Shown one piece after another: positions 27,136-35,074 of a DNA stretch of 64,000 nt; positions within the stretch are counted from its first letter, which is position 1, and each line of letters opens with the position of its first letter. Both the position numbers and the translations under genes were made by a program. Origin of the DNA: Chondromyces crocatus (lineage in GTDB: Bacteria > Myxococcota_A > Polyangia > Polyangiales > Polyangiaceae); the NCBI RefSeq assembly GCF_001189295.1, contig NZ_CP012159.1, forward strand, positions 10,187,856-10,251,855, in the 5' to 3' direction. The notes beneath the pieces were generated by a model that had not been told where the DNA came from, did not search any database, and saw only the letters and a program-made list of their open reading frames with translations.

Positions 27136-28539
27136 ATGAAACATCGAGCGATTCTCACGCTGGTCACCCTGGGCGCGCTGAGCGCTGCCCCCAGCCACGC
27201 GGCGCCAGCAGCCAAGGTGGGCGAGAAGGAGGCGCTGGCCATTGGCACGGAGGCCTATGTGTATGGCTATCCGCTGGTATCGATGGAGATGACGAAGCGC
27301 AAGTTGACCCGTGTGGCAAAGCCCGCAGGTCTCAAGGGCGCTCCCATCAATCAGTTCGCACATGCCAGGGAGTTCGTCTCCGCCGGGTTCACCGACGTCG
27401 TCGCGCCGAACAACGACACGCTCTACTCGCAGGCCTGGCTCGATCTCTCCCGCGAGCCCATCGTGCTGCACATCCCGGAGTCGCAGGGCCGCTACTTCCT
27501 GATGCCGATGCTGTCCGGCTGGACCGAGGTCTTCGCCTCGCCAGGGACGCGGACCACGGGCGCGCAACAGAAGGAGTTCGCGATCGTCGGGCCCTCGTTC
27601 CACGGGAAGCTGCCAGCGGGCCTCACGGCAATTCGCGCTCCCACGAACATGGTGTGGATCCTGGGGCGGACCTACAGCAGCGGCACGCCCGCCGACCTGG
27701 CGAGGGTGCACGCCTTCCAGGACGCGCTGTCGCTCACGCCGCTCAGCGCGTACGGGACGCGGTACACGCCGCCCGAAGGTGCGGTCGAGCAGGAGGTCGA
27801 CCGGAAGAAGCCGGTCGTGGATCAGGTGAACGGCATGGATGCACAGGCGTTCTTCTCGATGCTGGCAGCGCAGATGAAGGACGACCCGCCAGCCAGAGCC
27901 GACGCGCCCCTGGTCGCGAAGCTCGCCCGCATCGGCATCGTCCCTGGGCAGCCGTTCGACATGAAGAAGCTCGACCCCGCCGTGGCGCGCGGGCTGAAGG
28001 GCGCGCCGAAGGCAGGGCTCCAGGCCATCAAGGCGCACGAGCAGAAGGCCGGCGACATGGAGAACGGCTGGCTCGTCAGCCGGAAGACCGGGAGGTACGG
28101 GACGGATTACTTGCAACGGGCATACGTCGCGCTGATCGGGCTCGGCGCGAACCGCCACGAGGATGCGATGTACCCTGTCACCCGGGTGGACGAGCGCGGT
28201 CATCGGCTGAATGGGACCCAGCGCTATGTGCTGCACTTCAATGCAGGCGCGATGCCGCCCGTCCAGGGCTTCTGGTCGGTGACGATGTACGACGAGAAGA
28301 TGTTCTTCGTCGACAATGCGCTCGATCGGTACGCGATCCACTCCGTCGACCAGCTCCAGCACAACGCGGACGGGTCGGTGGACCTCTACATCCAGTCGAC
28401 GTCGCCTGCCGACGAGAAGGTGTCGAACTGGCTCCCTGCACCGAAGGGCGAGTTCGCGCTGATGCTGCGGATGTACTGGCCGAAGGAGTCGGCGGTGAAG
28501 GGCACGTGGGAGCCGCCGGGCGTGAGGCGGATGCCGTGA
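27136..28539 (+). CDS. Exported DUF1254/DUF1214 protein
   Basis: This 467-residue protein starts at an ATG preceded by GGGAGG. It has a Sec signal peptide (MKHRAILTLVTLGALSAAPS, probable cleavage after SHA). The DUF1254 part opens EAYVYGYPLVSMEMTKRKLT and holds VVAPNNDTLYSQAWLDLSRE; the C-terminal DUF1214 part has NAGAMPPVQGFWSVTMYD and the NALDRYAIHSVDQL segment. The two domains are standard for this periplasmic family, whose biochemical role is unsettled. It faces away from the ankyrin gene, with 281 bases between them. Confidence 0.92.
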   Translation: MKHRAILTLVTLGALSAAPSHAAPAAKVGEKEALAIGTEAYVYGYPLVSMEMTKRKLTRVAKPAGLKGAPINQFAHAREFVSAGFTDVVAPNNDTLYSQAWLDLSREPIVLHIPESQGRYFLMPMLSGWTEVFASPGTRTTGAQQKEFAIVGPSFHGKLPAGLTAIRAPTNMVWILGRTYSSGTPADLARVHAFQDALSLTPLSAYGTRYTPPEGAVEQEVDRKKPVVDQVNGMDAQAFFSMLAAQMKDDPPARADAPLVAKLARIGIVPGQPFDMKKLDPAVARGLKGAPKAGLQAIKAHEQKAGDMENGWLVSRKTGRYGTDYLQRAYVALIGLGANRHEDAMYPVTRVDERGHRLNGTQRYVLHFNAGAMPPVQGFWSVTMYDEKMFFVDNALDRYAIHSVDQLQHNADGSVDLYIQSTSPADEKVSNWLPAPKGEFALMLRMYWPKESAVKGTWEPPGVRRMP

Positions 28540-28734
28540 CGCTGGACTGACGCGATTTCATGGGCGCTGCAGCCGAGGACTGCGACCCTGGAATCGGGCA
28601 GTTCTCGCCTCGCCCACGATGCCGCAGTGGCATCCACATCGACCGGAAGTCGGAGAGCCCTCGAACAGGGAATGTCGTGGCACGACGCCCAGGCCGTCAG
28701 GGCTTTCTGTGATAGTTCTGTCGTGCATCCCAGC

Positions 28735-29163
28735 ATGAGAATCACCGCCCACCAGTTCTCGGTGTTTCATCAGCGTGAGGAAGAGAGATTCGTCGGGCGT
28801 GTGGCTGCCTGCCTCGTGGAGCACGATCTGGGCGGCGCGCGGTCGCTTTCTCCGGAAGAGCTACGCCGGCGGGCGGGCATTGCCGTGGCACGGGGCCGTC
28901 GGCACGGGTTTACCTGGCAGTCGGCGCTGACGGCGTTCGCGGCGCTCTGCTTCGCCTTGGGACCCCGCTTCGACGAGCAGCCAGATTTTCTCGTCTGGCT
29001 GCGCTGGGAATACCCGGATGAGAACACGCGGGTGTTGATGCTGAGCGAAGGCGTACCCCCGAGCGCCTGGGACGAGGCTCATGACGCCCACGACGACCAT
29101 GCGTGGAACGGGCCATTCCTGACGGCCGAGGAACAAGGGGCGCCAGGGGACCATGACACCTGA
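28735..29163 (+). CDS. Small helical protein, possible chaperone or adaptor
   Basis: This 142-residue protein starts at MRITAHQFSVFHQREEERF (the upstream part of the frame is not convincing). It is mostly helical, with a middle LSPEELRRRAGIAVARGRRH-type segment and a hydrophobic helix SALTAFAALCFALG, no signal peptide, and an acidic His/Asp-rich C-terminal tail. Similar small proteins occur in myxobacteria next to type VI secretion or PAAR cargo genes; this is memory of context, not a family assignment. The next gene starts inside its last 11 bases, so the two are coupled. Confidence 0.75.
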   Translation: MRITAHQFSVFHQREEERFVGRVAACLVEHDLGGARSLSPEELRRRAGIAVARGRRHGFTWQSALTAFAALCFALGPRFDEQPDFLVWLRWEYPDENTRVLMLSEGVPPSAWDEAHDAHDDHAWNGPFLTAEEQGAPGDHDT

Positions 29164-30085
29164 CGATGAAGACGATGACCGCCAAGCGAGCGAGATGACA
29201 TCGCGCTGGAGCGCGGTCATGTCCGCGGTGCGGGGGTTGGCGGATGGGCAGGCGCTCCCCGGCAGGCCTCCTGCGGCGTTCACGCCATGCTCGGACCCAT
29301 TGTCTCGGTTCTATTCAAAGATGACCGCCCACCCCGAGTGGCCGACCTTCTCGCGGCTGATGCGAGAAAGCGGGGTCCCTCCCCTGAAGATCAATCAGGC
29401 GTGGGGGCTCCTCATGAGTGGCATCGAATATCTGGACGAGCTGAAAAAGGCCAATGACAGCTGGGGGTTCAACCCATATTACGAGGCCCTCGGCCGTCTG
29501 GTCAGCGAAGAGCTGGAGATCACCCCCGGCACCACCATGGCGCTCTGGGCGGGCGGTCTCGGTGTGAGTGACTATGCCGAGGCCAAGGGGCACACCACGC
29601 TGGAGTCTTCCAGGCTCGGGAAAGTGATCATGGCGCTCAAGTTGCACTCGAGCTGGCCACTCCTGGGGCCGATGTGGAACGTGCTCTCCCGGGCATTCGT
29701 TGCGCGGGCGAGCAGCGACGTCCACATCTACATGCGTTCCTATGATCCCAACAGCGTGTTGATCCGTGCAGAAGTTCCCGGTCTGCGCGAGGTGCAAGCA
29801 CTCAATGAAAACGTCAGGTTGCACTGGCACGCCCTCTACACCGACAAGGACGGCAAGACCTCCGAGATCACGCCGAAGGGTGACCTCTCCAAGGATGCCG
29901 AATTCGCCAACCGCGATCTGTGCGTGGCGGCGATGTTCAACTATCTGATCTATCGCAATGAGGACCCCGACAACATCTCTGCTCAATTGATGAAGGAACT
30001 CCTCGGAGACAAGCTCCCCGAAAGCACCACGGGCGAGGCCAAGACGAGCACGTCGAGTCCGAAGAAATATTCGCTCAAGAAATGA
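29153..30085 (+). CDS. Hypothetical protein, candidate effector
   Basis: This 310-residue protein is coupled to the preceding small helical gene by an 11-base overlap. The N-terminal 45 residues are variable and polar; from SDPLSRFYSKMTAHPEWPTF on, the protein looks globular. Notable segments are GVPPLKINQAWGLLMSGIEY, LEITPGTTMALWAGG, the mid-domain LSRAFVARASSDVHIYMRSY with YDPNSVLIRAEVPGL, and a polar Lys-rich C-terminus. No signal peptide or membrane helix is present. No catalytic motif could be identified with confidence. The gene pair (small helical protein plus larger one) resembles adaptor-effector pairs of contact-dependent secretion systems, but no secretion gene is in this window. 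Confidence 0.75.
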   Translation: MTPDDEDDDRQASEMTSRWSAVMSAVRGLADGQALPGRPPAAFTPCSDPLSRFYSKMTAHPEWPTFSRLMRESGVPPLKINQAWGLLMSGIEYLDELKKANDSWGFNPYYEALGRLVSEELEITPGTTMALWAGGLGVSDYAEAKGHTTLESSRLGKVIMALKLHSSWPLLGPMWNVLSRAFVARASSDVHIYMRSYDPNSVLIRAEVPGLREVQALNENVRLHWHALYTDKDGKTSEITPKGDLSKDAEFANRDLCVAAMFNYLIYRNEDPDNISAQLMKELLGDKLPESTTGEAKTSTSSPKKYSLKK

Positions 30086-30139
30086 AGAATGGCGCTCGGC
30101 GGACCGCGGCGACGGCGGCACCTCCGTGAAGGATGCAGC

Positions 30140-32095
30140 TCAGGGTTGCTCTTCACCTCGCTGAGCCCCCGCGAGGAGGGCCGCGCGCAGCGCTACGAGA
30201 AGCTCCGCAGCGGGGGCATCACGGTCGTCGACCTGGGCTTCGAGGGTGCCCATCACCCGCTCCGCCAGGTCGAGCACGGCCTGGTACTCTTGCGGGGTGA
30301 GCATGCCCTCGTCGAAGTGGCGATGCGTGGTCTCGACGGTCGAAGGCAGGCGCGCGAGAACGGGCAGCGCCACGGCGCGGCTCGGGCCGTCGTCCGGAGC
30401 GGCGGCGAGCAGCAGGAGGGCCGCTTCGACGTCGTTCTCGGCGGCGCGCTGGAGCCAGGGGATGGCCGCTCGGCCGGCGCCGCTCGACCGGAGCGCGTTG
30501 ACCACGGCGGTGGCGCGGTCGGCGCCGGGCGGGATCGCGTCGAGCACGGTAGGGGCCTCGCCGAGGTCGCCCAGCGCGAGCTGCACGCAGCGGCGATCGA
30601 TGCCGGTGAGGAAGGCGTCTGGCGGGTCGCGCCGCGCGCGCTCCAGGAGCCGGGCGCGGGCGCGGGGGTCGAGGTCGGCGTCGAACAGCGCGCAGGACCA
30701 GGACAGGAGCTGCTGGCGGAGGGTCTCCAGGGTGGCAATGTCGTCGGGAGGTGGGTCGTCGAGCCCCGCATCGCGAGGGGCCGTGTGCAAGCTCGCGAGG
30801 GCCAGGGAGCGGGTGCAGGAGAGTGCCCGCGCGAGGGCGAAGGCGATGAGGGGGCCCGAGGTGGAGAGCGGGGGGAGGCGCCAAGGGCGCACGTGGTTCG
30901 CGGCGAGTCGCTCGATGGTGGCCAGCGGGTCGTGGGCGCAGAGGGGGCGGTCGGTCGTCCCGAGGGCGGCGATGCGTCGGGCAAGGAGGACGTCGGGATC
31001 GGAGGCGTCGTGGGGCGAGGTGCCGTCTTCGCACCACGTGAAGAGGGCGAGGCGGACAGCCGCAGGGCAGTCGGCCTCGCACTCCACGGCGACGGCGAGG
31101 GGCGCTGCCAGCGGCTCGGTCATGCCGCGGAGGGCTTTGCGCACGGGGGCGTAGCGACGGGGGCGCGCCCGGGACAGCGCCTCCGCTGCGGCCGGTCGAG
31201 GGTACTGGCGCAAGGGGTCGAAGGAGGCGGGTCGTCCCGCGACGAGGTCTTCGGCCACCTGGGCCGCGGCTTCTTTCAGGCCAGGGTGATGCTGTGCGCC
31301 GCGCCAGGAGCGGCGCTGGAGTCCCTTGTACGGGGCGAGCGCTGGCTGGATGGCGTCGATGAGCACGCGCTCCAGGGTCGCGGCGGTCTGGGGTGTGCTG
31401 GTCTCGTCGACCAGGAGGACGGTCGTGAGGACGTCGAGCTGGTCGTGGGCGAGGAGCACGTGGTCGAGCGCGGTGGCGACGGAGCGAGCGGGGTTCATCG
31501 GGAGGAGGGGTTGCTCTGTCCAGGCCCACGCGAGGGAGGGGGGCTGCCTGGGATGGGGATCGGAGACGGGAGGGTTGCCGAGCACCTGGCCGGAGACGGC
31601 GCTGGCGAGCGGGCCACTGTGTTCGGCGAGGGCGAGGCGTCCGTCCTTCACCTGGGTGCCTGACAGGGAGAGGGCCTCTCGCCAGTCCGACACGAGCGTC
31701 GCGGCGGTGTTGCCCGCGAAGGCCTGCAGGGCGCGGCGGGTGTCGTCGGCCCAGGTGTTCAAGAGTTCGTCGACGAAGAGCTGGACGTGGGTGTCGTGCG
31801 GCGCTTCCGAGAGCGCTGCTTCGAGCAGGGCGAGGCCGTCTGCATGCGCGCCGGCGGCCGCTCGCAGGTGGGGACCTCGGGTGCGCAGCCGGTGGAGCGC
31901 GCTCTCGGCGCGGGTGAAGAGGGTGGGGATGAGGCCTGATGGTGTGCGCACGGGAACGACGTCCTCGGGGTCGAAGAGCAGTGCCCAGCCGAGGGGGATG
32001 AAGGCGCGCGCGTAGGCGAGGAGCGTGTCGGCTTCGGCGCGTCGCTCCGTGGGGGTGGTTCGTGAGGTCGCGACGAGAGAGAGGTCGATCCCCAT
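30140..32095 (-). CDS. Large hypothetical protein, HEAT-like helical
   Basis: The product is 651 residues from MGIDLSLVATSRTTPTERRA; the frame is open for another 1.6 kb upstream but there it is antisense to the 2H phosphoesterase gene and lacks a start signal. The protein is Ala/Leu/Arg-rich and almost wholly helical, with stretches such as LLAYARAFIPLGWALLFDPE and AIPWLQRAAENDVEAALLLL that suggest stacked helical repeats. There is no signal peptide, membrane helix or enzymatic motif. It is convergent with the 28.7-30.1 kb pair, with only 54 bases between. Confidence 0.75.
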   Translation of the reverse strand: MGIDLSLVATSRTTPTERRAEADTLLAYARAFIPLGWALLFDPEDVVPVRTPSGLIPTLFTRAESALHRLRTRGPHLRAAAGAHADGLALLEAALSEAPHDTHVQLFVDELLNTWADDTRRALQAFAGNTAATLVSDWREALSLSGTQVKDGRLALAEHSGPLASAVSGQVLGNPPVSDPHPRQPPSLAWAWTEQPLLPMNPARSVATALDHVLLAHDQLDVLTTVLLVDETSTPQTAATLERVLIDAIQPALAPYKGLQRRSWRGAQHHPGLKEAAAQVAEDLVAGRPASFDPLRQYPRPAAAEALSRARPRRYAPVRKALRGMTEPLAAPLAVAVECEADCPAAVRLALFTWCEDGTSPHDASDPDVLLARRIAALGTTDRPLCAHDPLATIERLAANHVRPWRLPPLSTSGPLIAFALARALSCTRSLALASLHTAPRDAGLDDPPPDDIATLETLRQQLLSWSCALFDADLDPRARARLLERARRDPPDAFLTGIDRRCVQLALGDLGEAPTVLDAIPPGADRATAVVNALRSSGAGRAAIPWLQRAAENDVEAALLLLAAAPDDGPSRAVALPVLARLPSTVETTHRHFDEGMLTPQEYQAVLDLAERVMGTLEAQVDDRDAPAAELLVALRAALLAGAQRGEEQP

Positions 32096-32215
32096 GGAGG
32101 GGCGGGTAGCACCGGGAAGAGGGCGCTTCCATGGCCGAGGATGCTGGAGCTTCTGGCGCCCTCGTGTCGTCCGACGCGACAGGAGGCGCGAGGGCCGGCT
32201 ACCTTCGTTCACGCC

Positions 32216-33325
32216 ATGTCGGCCATCGTCTGGTTCTCGGGCTCGTCTTCCTCGGATGCGACGGCGCTCGCGCGGCGGGCTCGGGAGCGCTTGCTCTCGC
32301 GGGGTCGTGTCCCCGTCGTCCTCGATGGGGAGGGGCTGCGGCCTCTCCTGGTGCTCGGGGACGGAGAGAGCGATGGAGAGGGCCGAGGCGTCGCTGCTTC
32401 GAGCGCGCTCGCGGGGATGCTGGCACGGCAAGGGCATGTCGTGCTCGTCGCGGCGGGGCCTCCGCCTCCAGCGCACCCCGGGAGGCTGCGGGCTGAAGGG
32501 GTGGCGTTCATCGAGGTGAGGATCGGCGCTGGTGTCGAGGCCCGAGACGGGCAACCCAGCGGCGAGGAGCGCGCAGGCGAATCCCTCCCGGGCGAGACGA
32601 CGGCCGGACCGGGGGTCGGAGCGCAGGGGGACGCCCTGGAGCACGCAATGGTGAGCGCGCGCGGCGCCGACGACGACGGGGCGCTCGATGCGGTCTTCGC
32701 GCGGCTGGCCACGCCGGAGCGGCGGCCGATGGAGACGGTCTACGTCGCGCTCCGCGTGGCGCCGACGCCCGAGGTGCTGCGGGCGCAGCAGGCTTTCTGC
32801 GAGCGCTTCGGCCTCGTGCCGCGCGAGGAGCTGCACCTGACGCTGGCGTACCTCGGAGAGGTCGAGCCGGAGTCGCTGGGCGCCCTCACGACGGCGCTTC
32901 TTCGCGTCGCGCGGGAGCGGCCGCTGCTCACGGCGCTCTCCCTGGAGGGAGGCGGGGCCGCGGTGCGCTCCGCGATGGACGGCGCGCCCCTCGAGCTCAC
33001 CGTGGAGGCGTTGCGGCGGACCGACGTGCGCAAGGTGGCGTGGTGGGCGGTGCGATCGAGCGAGGCGCTCGACGCGCTCCACCGCGAGGTTTCCAGGGCA
33101 GTGCGCGCGTGCGGGCACGCGGTGGAGAGCGGTTTCTGGCCTCACGTGACGCTGGGCTCGAACGCGCCCACCTGGGCCGAAGCGCGCTTCGATGTGCACG
33201 GGGTGCCGAAGCGCGGGGCGTTCGGGGATTGCCCTGCCGTCGTCACCGTCGATCGGCTCCACATCACCGACACGGTGACTCACCCCGAGAGCCTGGTGCT
33301 GCTCGCGAGGCCAAGCATGCCGTAG
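32216..33325 (+). CDS. Degenerate APS-kinase-like domain fused to 2H phosphoesterase
   Basis: The 369-residue product has two parts. Residues 1 to about 105 resemble adenylylsulfate kinase (CysC): IVWFSGSSSSDATALARRA, then VPVVLDGEGLRPLL and the second-half strand GHVVLVAAGPP. The Walker A region reads GSSSSDAT, without the invariant GK, so this kinase-like part is probably inactive. Residues about 172-369 form a 2H (LigT-like) phosphoesterase/ligase: METVYVALRV, HLTLAYLG (His207-x-Thr) and HVTLGS (His310-x-Thr) give both catalytic HxT motifs. Such enzymes open 2-prime,3-prime cyclic phosphates or act on RNA ends. The fusion resembles known kinase-phosphoesterase partnerships in RNA or ADP-ribose repair, but the substrate is unknown. 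Confidence 0.88.
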   Translation: MSAIVWFSGSSSSDATALARRARERLLSRGRVPVVLDGEGLRPLLVLGDGESDGEGRGVAASSALAGMLARQGHVVLVAAGPPPPAHPGRLRAEGVAFIEVRIGAGVEARDGQPSGEERAGESLPGETTAGPGVGAQGDALEHAMVSARGADDDGALDAVFARLATPERRPMETVYVALRVAPTPEVLRAQQAFCERFGLVPREELHLTLAYLGEVEPESLGALTTALLRVARERPLLTALSLEGGGAAVRSAMDGAPLELTVEALRRTDVRKVAWWAVRSSEALDALHREVSRAVRACGHAVESGFWPHVTLGSNAPTWAEARFDVHGVPKRGAFGDCPAVVTVDRLHITDTVTHPESLVLLARPSMP

Positions 33326-33336
33326 GGGGAGTCTCT

Positions 33337-33384
33337 GACCACGCCGAGCGAGGACCACGCCGAGCGAGGACCACGCCGAGCGAG
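33337..33384. repeat. Three perfect 16-bp direct repeats
   Basis: GACCACGCCGAGCGAG is repeated exactly three times, starting 12 bases after the 2H phosphoesterase stop codon. Confidence 0.9.
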
Positions 33385-33684
33385 GCGACGCAGCGACGGC
33401 GTGCCGACCATGCTGGAGACGGAGCGCTCGCCGATTCACGAAGGATGGGATTCGGGTCGCGACGATGGAAGCGGATTCGGGCGAGAGCCGGATGAGACGC
33501 GCCAGCGCGACGAAAAGGTGCAGCGCCGCGAAGTGGAATCCCTGTGCTGCGCGAGGAAACACGGCCAGCACGAGCACGGCAAGAAAGTCGCGCGTTTCGT
33601 CCTTCGAATGGCTTTCATCATCACGCGCCTCATTACGTCGGTAGCCCAATGCGGCATGCGCGGTGCCTGTGGACGTACGCGTGT

Positions 33685-33700
33685 GATGCATGGGTGCATC
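33685..33700. promoter_or_regulatory. Inverted repeat upstream of the lectin gene
   Basis: GATGCA and TGCATC flank a 4-base loop about 42 bases upstream of the lectin start. It could be an operator or part of the promoter. Confidence 0.35.
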
Positions 33701-33741
33701 GCCGACCGACCACGGCTTCGGCCGTGAAGCGAGGATGAGCC

Positions 33742-34740
33742 ATGAGTACGTTCCAGAAATTGTTCTCGCCGCTCCGACGTCCCACCGGGTGGATCCTGGG
33801 GCTCGCGGCAGGCGCGTTGACGCTCCACGCGATGGGCTGCACGGCCAGCGCCGAGGACGTCGATCCTTCCGATGACGAGAGCGCCATCGCGGCCGAGGGC
33901 ACGGCCGGAGAGGGGGTCGAGGACGTCGGGACCTCGACCGAGGCCGTCTACTCCGACTGGGAGTCGCTCGGTGGTGTGCTCACCTCGGGACCCGCGGTCG
34001 CGTCCTGGGGTCGTAATCGGCTCGATGTGTTCGGACGAGGATCCGACAATGCGCTGTGGCATCGCTGGTTCGATGGGCGCTGGCGAAACTGGGAGTCACT
34101 CGGCGGAATCCTGACCTCCGATCCCGCCGCCGTGAGCCGCGGGCCGGGACGCATCGACGTGTTCGTGCGCGGGACCGACGACGCGCTGTGGACGATCCGG
34201 TTCGATGGGCGCTGGCGAAACTGGGAATCGCTCGGCGGGAAGCTGACCTCGGGGCCCGCCGTGGCCTCCTGGGATGGGAACCGAATGGATGTGTTCGTGC
34301 GCGGGACCGACAATGCGCTCTGGCACAAGTCGTTCGACAGGCGCTGGAGTGAGTGGAAGTCGCTCGGCGGGATCCTGAAGTCGGATCCAGCCGCGGTGAG
34401 CTGGTCGCGCGGACGCATCGATGTGTTCGTGCGCGGGACCGATGATGCGCTCTGGCACATCTCGCAGGATCGTTCGCGCTGGAGCGACTGGGAAACGCTC
34501 GGCGGGAAGCTGAAGTCGGCGCCAGGTGTGGCGTCGTGGGGGACTGGCCGGCTGGACGTGTTCGCACGGGGGCTGGACGATGCGATGTGGCATCGGGCGT
34601 TCGATGGGCGCTGGCGGAACTGGGACTCGCTGGGAGGCGAGATCACTTCGGCACCGGATGCGGTGAGCTGGTCGCGGGGGCGCATCGACATGTTCGCACG
34701 CGGACGCGACAACGCGCTCTGGCACAAGAGCTGGGAGTGA
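33742..34740 (+). CDS. Beta-propeller lectin-like lipoprotein (PLL type)
   Basis: The 332-residue lipoprotein has its probable lipidated Cys at residue 33 (HAMGC). After an acidic linker (about residues 36-68) come six repeats of about 47 residues with the pattern W..W.SLGG, ...S.P.A.S...R.DVF.RG.D.ALWH. This pattern ([13 protein letters not shown]) marks PLL-type and related lectins from Photorhabdus and myxobacteria, which form bladed propellers with sugar sites between blades. The number of blades is six or seven, the last one probably closing with the N-terminal strand. Surface-attached glycan binding is the likely role. Its stop codon is part of a 23-bp repeat array. Confidence 0.9.
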   Translation: MSTFQKLFSPLRRPTGWILGLAAGALTLHAMGCTASAEDVDPSDDESAIAAEGTAGEGVEDVGTSTEAVYSDWESLGGVLTSGPAVASWGRNRLDVFGRGSDNALWHRWFDGRWRNWESLGGILTSDPAAVSRGPGRIDVFVRGTDDALWTIRFDGRWRNWESLGGKLTSGPAVASWDGNRMDVFVRGTDNALWHKSFDRRWSEWKSLGGILKSDPAAVSWSRGRIDVFVRGTDDALWHISQDRSRWSDWETLGGKLKSAPGVASWGTGRLDVFARGLDDAMWHRAFDGRWRNWDSLGGEITSAPDAVSWSRGRIDMFARGRDNALWHKSWE

Positions 34741-34840
34741 TGACGCACAACAGCTGACAGTGATGGCGCACAACAGCTGACAGTGATGACGCACAACAGC
34801 TGACAGTGATGGCGCACAACAGCTGACAGTGATGGCATGA
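34737..34840. repeat. Tandem 23-bp repeats overlapping the lectin stop codon
   Basis: Four perfect or one-base-different units begin GTGATGACGCACAACAGCTG and end ACA; a partial fifth follows. The first unit contains the lectin TGA stop, so every unit carries a stop, and the 23-bp period puts stops in all frames. Confidence 0.9.
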
Positions 34841-35074
34841 AGGAGCGTCGGCGCGTCTTCGGGCGCGCCGCGCCGTCCGTTGCCATCGAGCCACCTCATC
34901 GCTTGACCACGCCACGAAGGGAATCGTTGGAGCGCCATGGGATGTCCACGGACCTGCCTGCCCGCACCAGCTCGGTCGCCGCATGATGGTCGCTGCTTGA
35001 AGAAGCGTTAAGAGCGACCGAGGTGGGTCGATGAGGCTGGTCATGGTCGCCCGTAGCCCCTATTCACGGGAGAC

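Larger units (their letters stand above)
33326..33741. other. Intergenic region with direct repeats and an inverted repeat
   Basis: A 416-base stretch between two plus-strand genes contains three 16-base direct repeats near its start and a dyad near its end. No convincing coding frame is seen on either strand. Confidence 0.5.

Noticed and set aside
23237..27139. A 1300-codon open frame on the plus strand
   Set aside because: It is exactly antisense to the ankyrin gene. High GC makes such antisense frames common, and its translation is low-complexity Gly/Glu/Ala/Val without motifs.
32096..33691. A 1.6-kb N-terminal extension of the minus-strand hypothetical gene at 30140
   Set aside because: It is antisense to the 2H phosphoesterase gene, whose HxT motifs are clear, and has no start signal.
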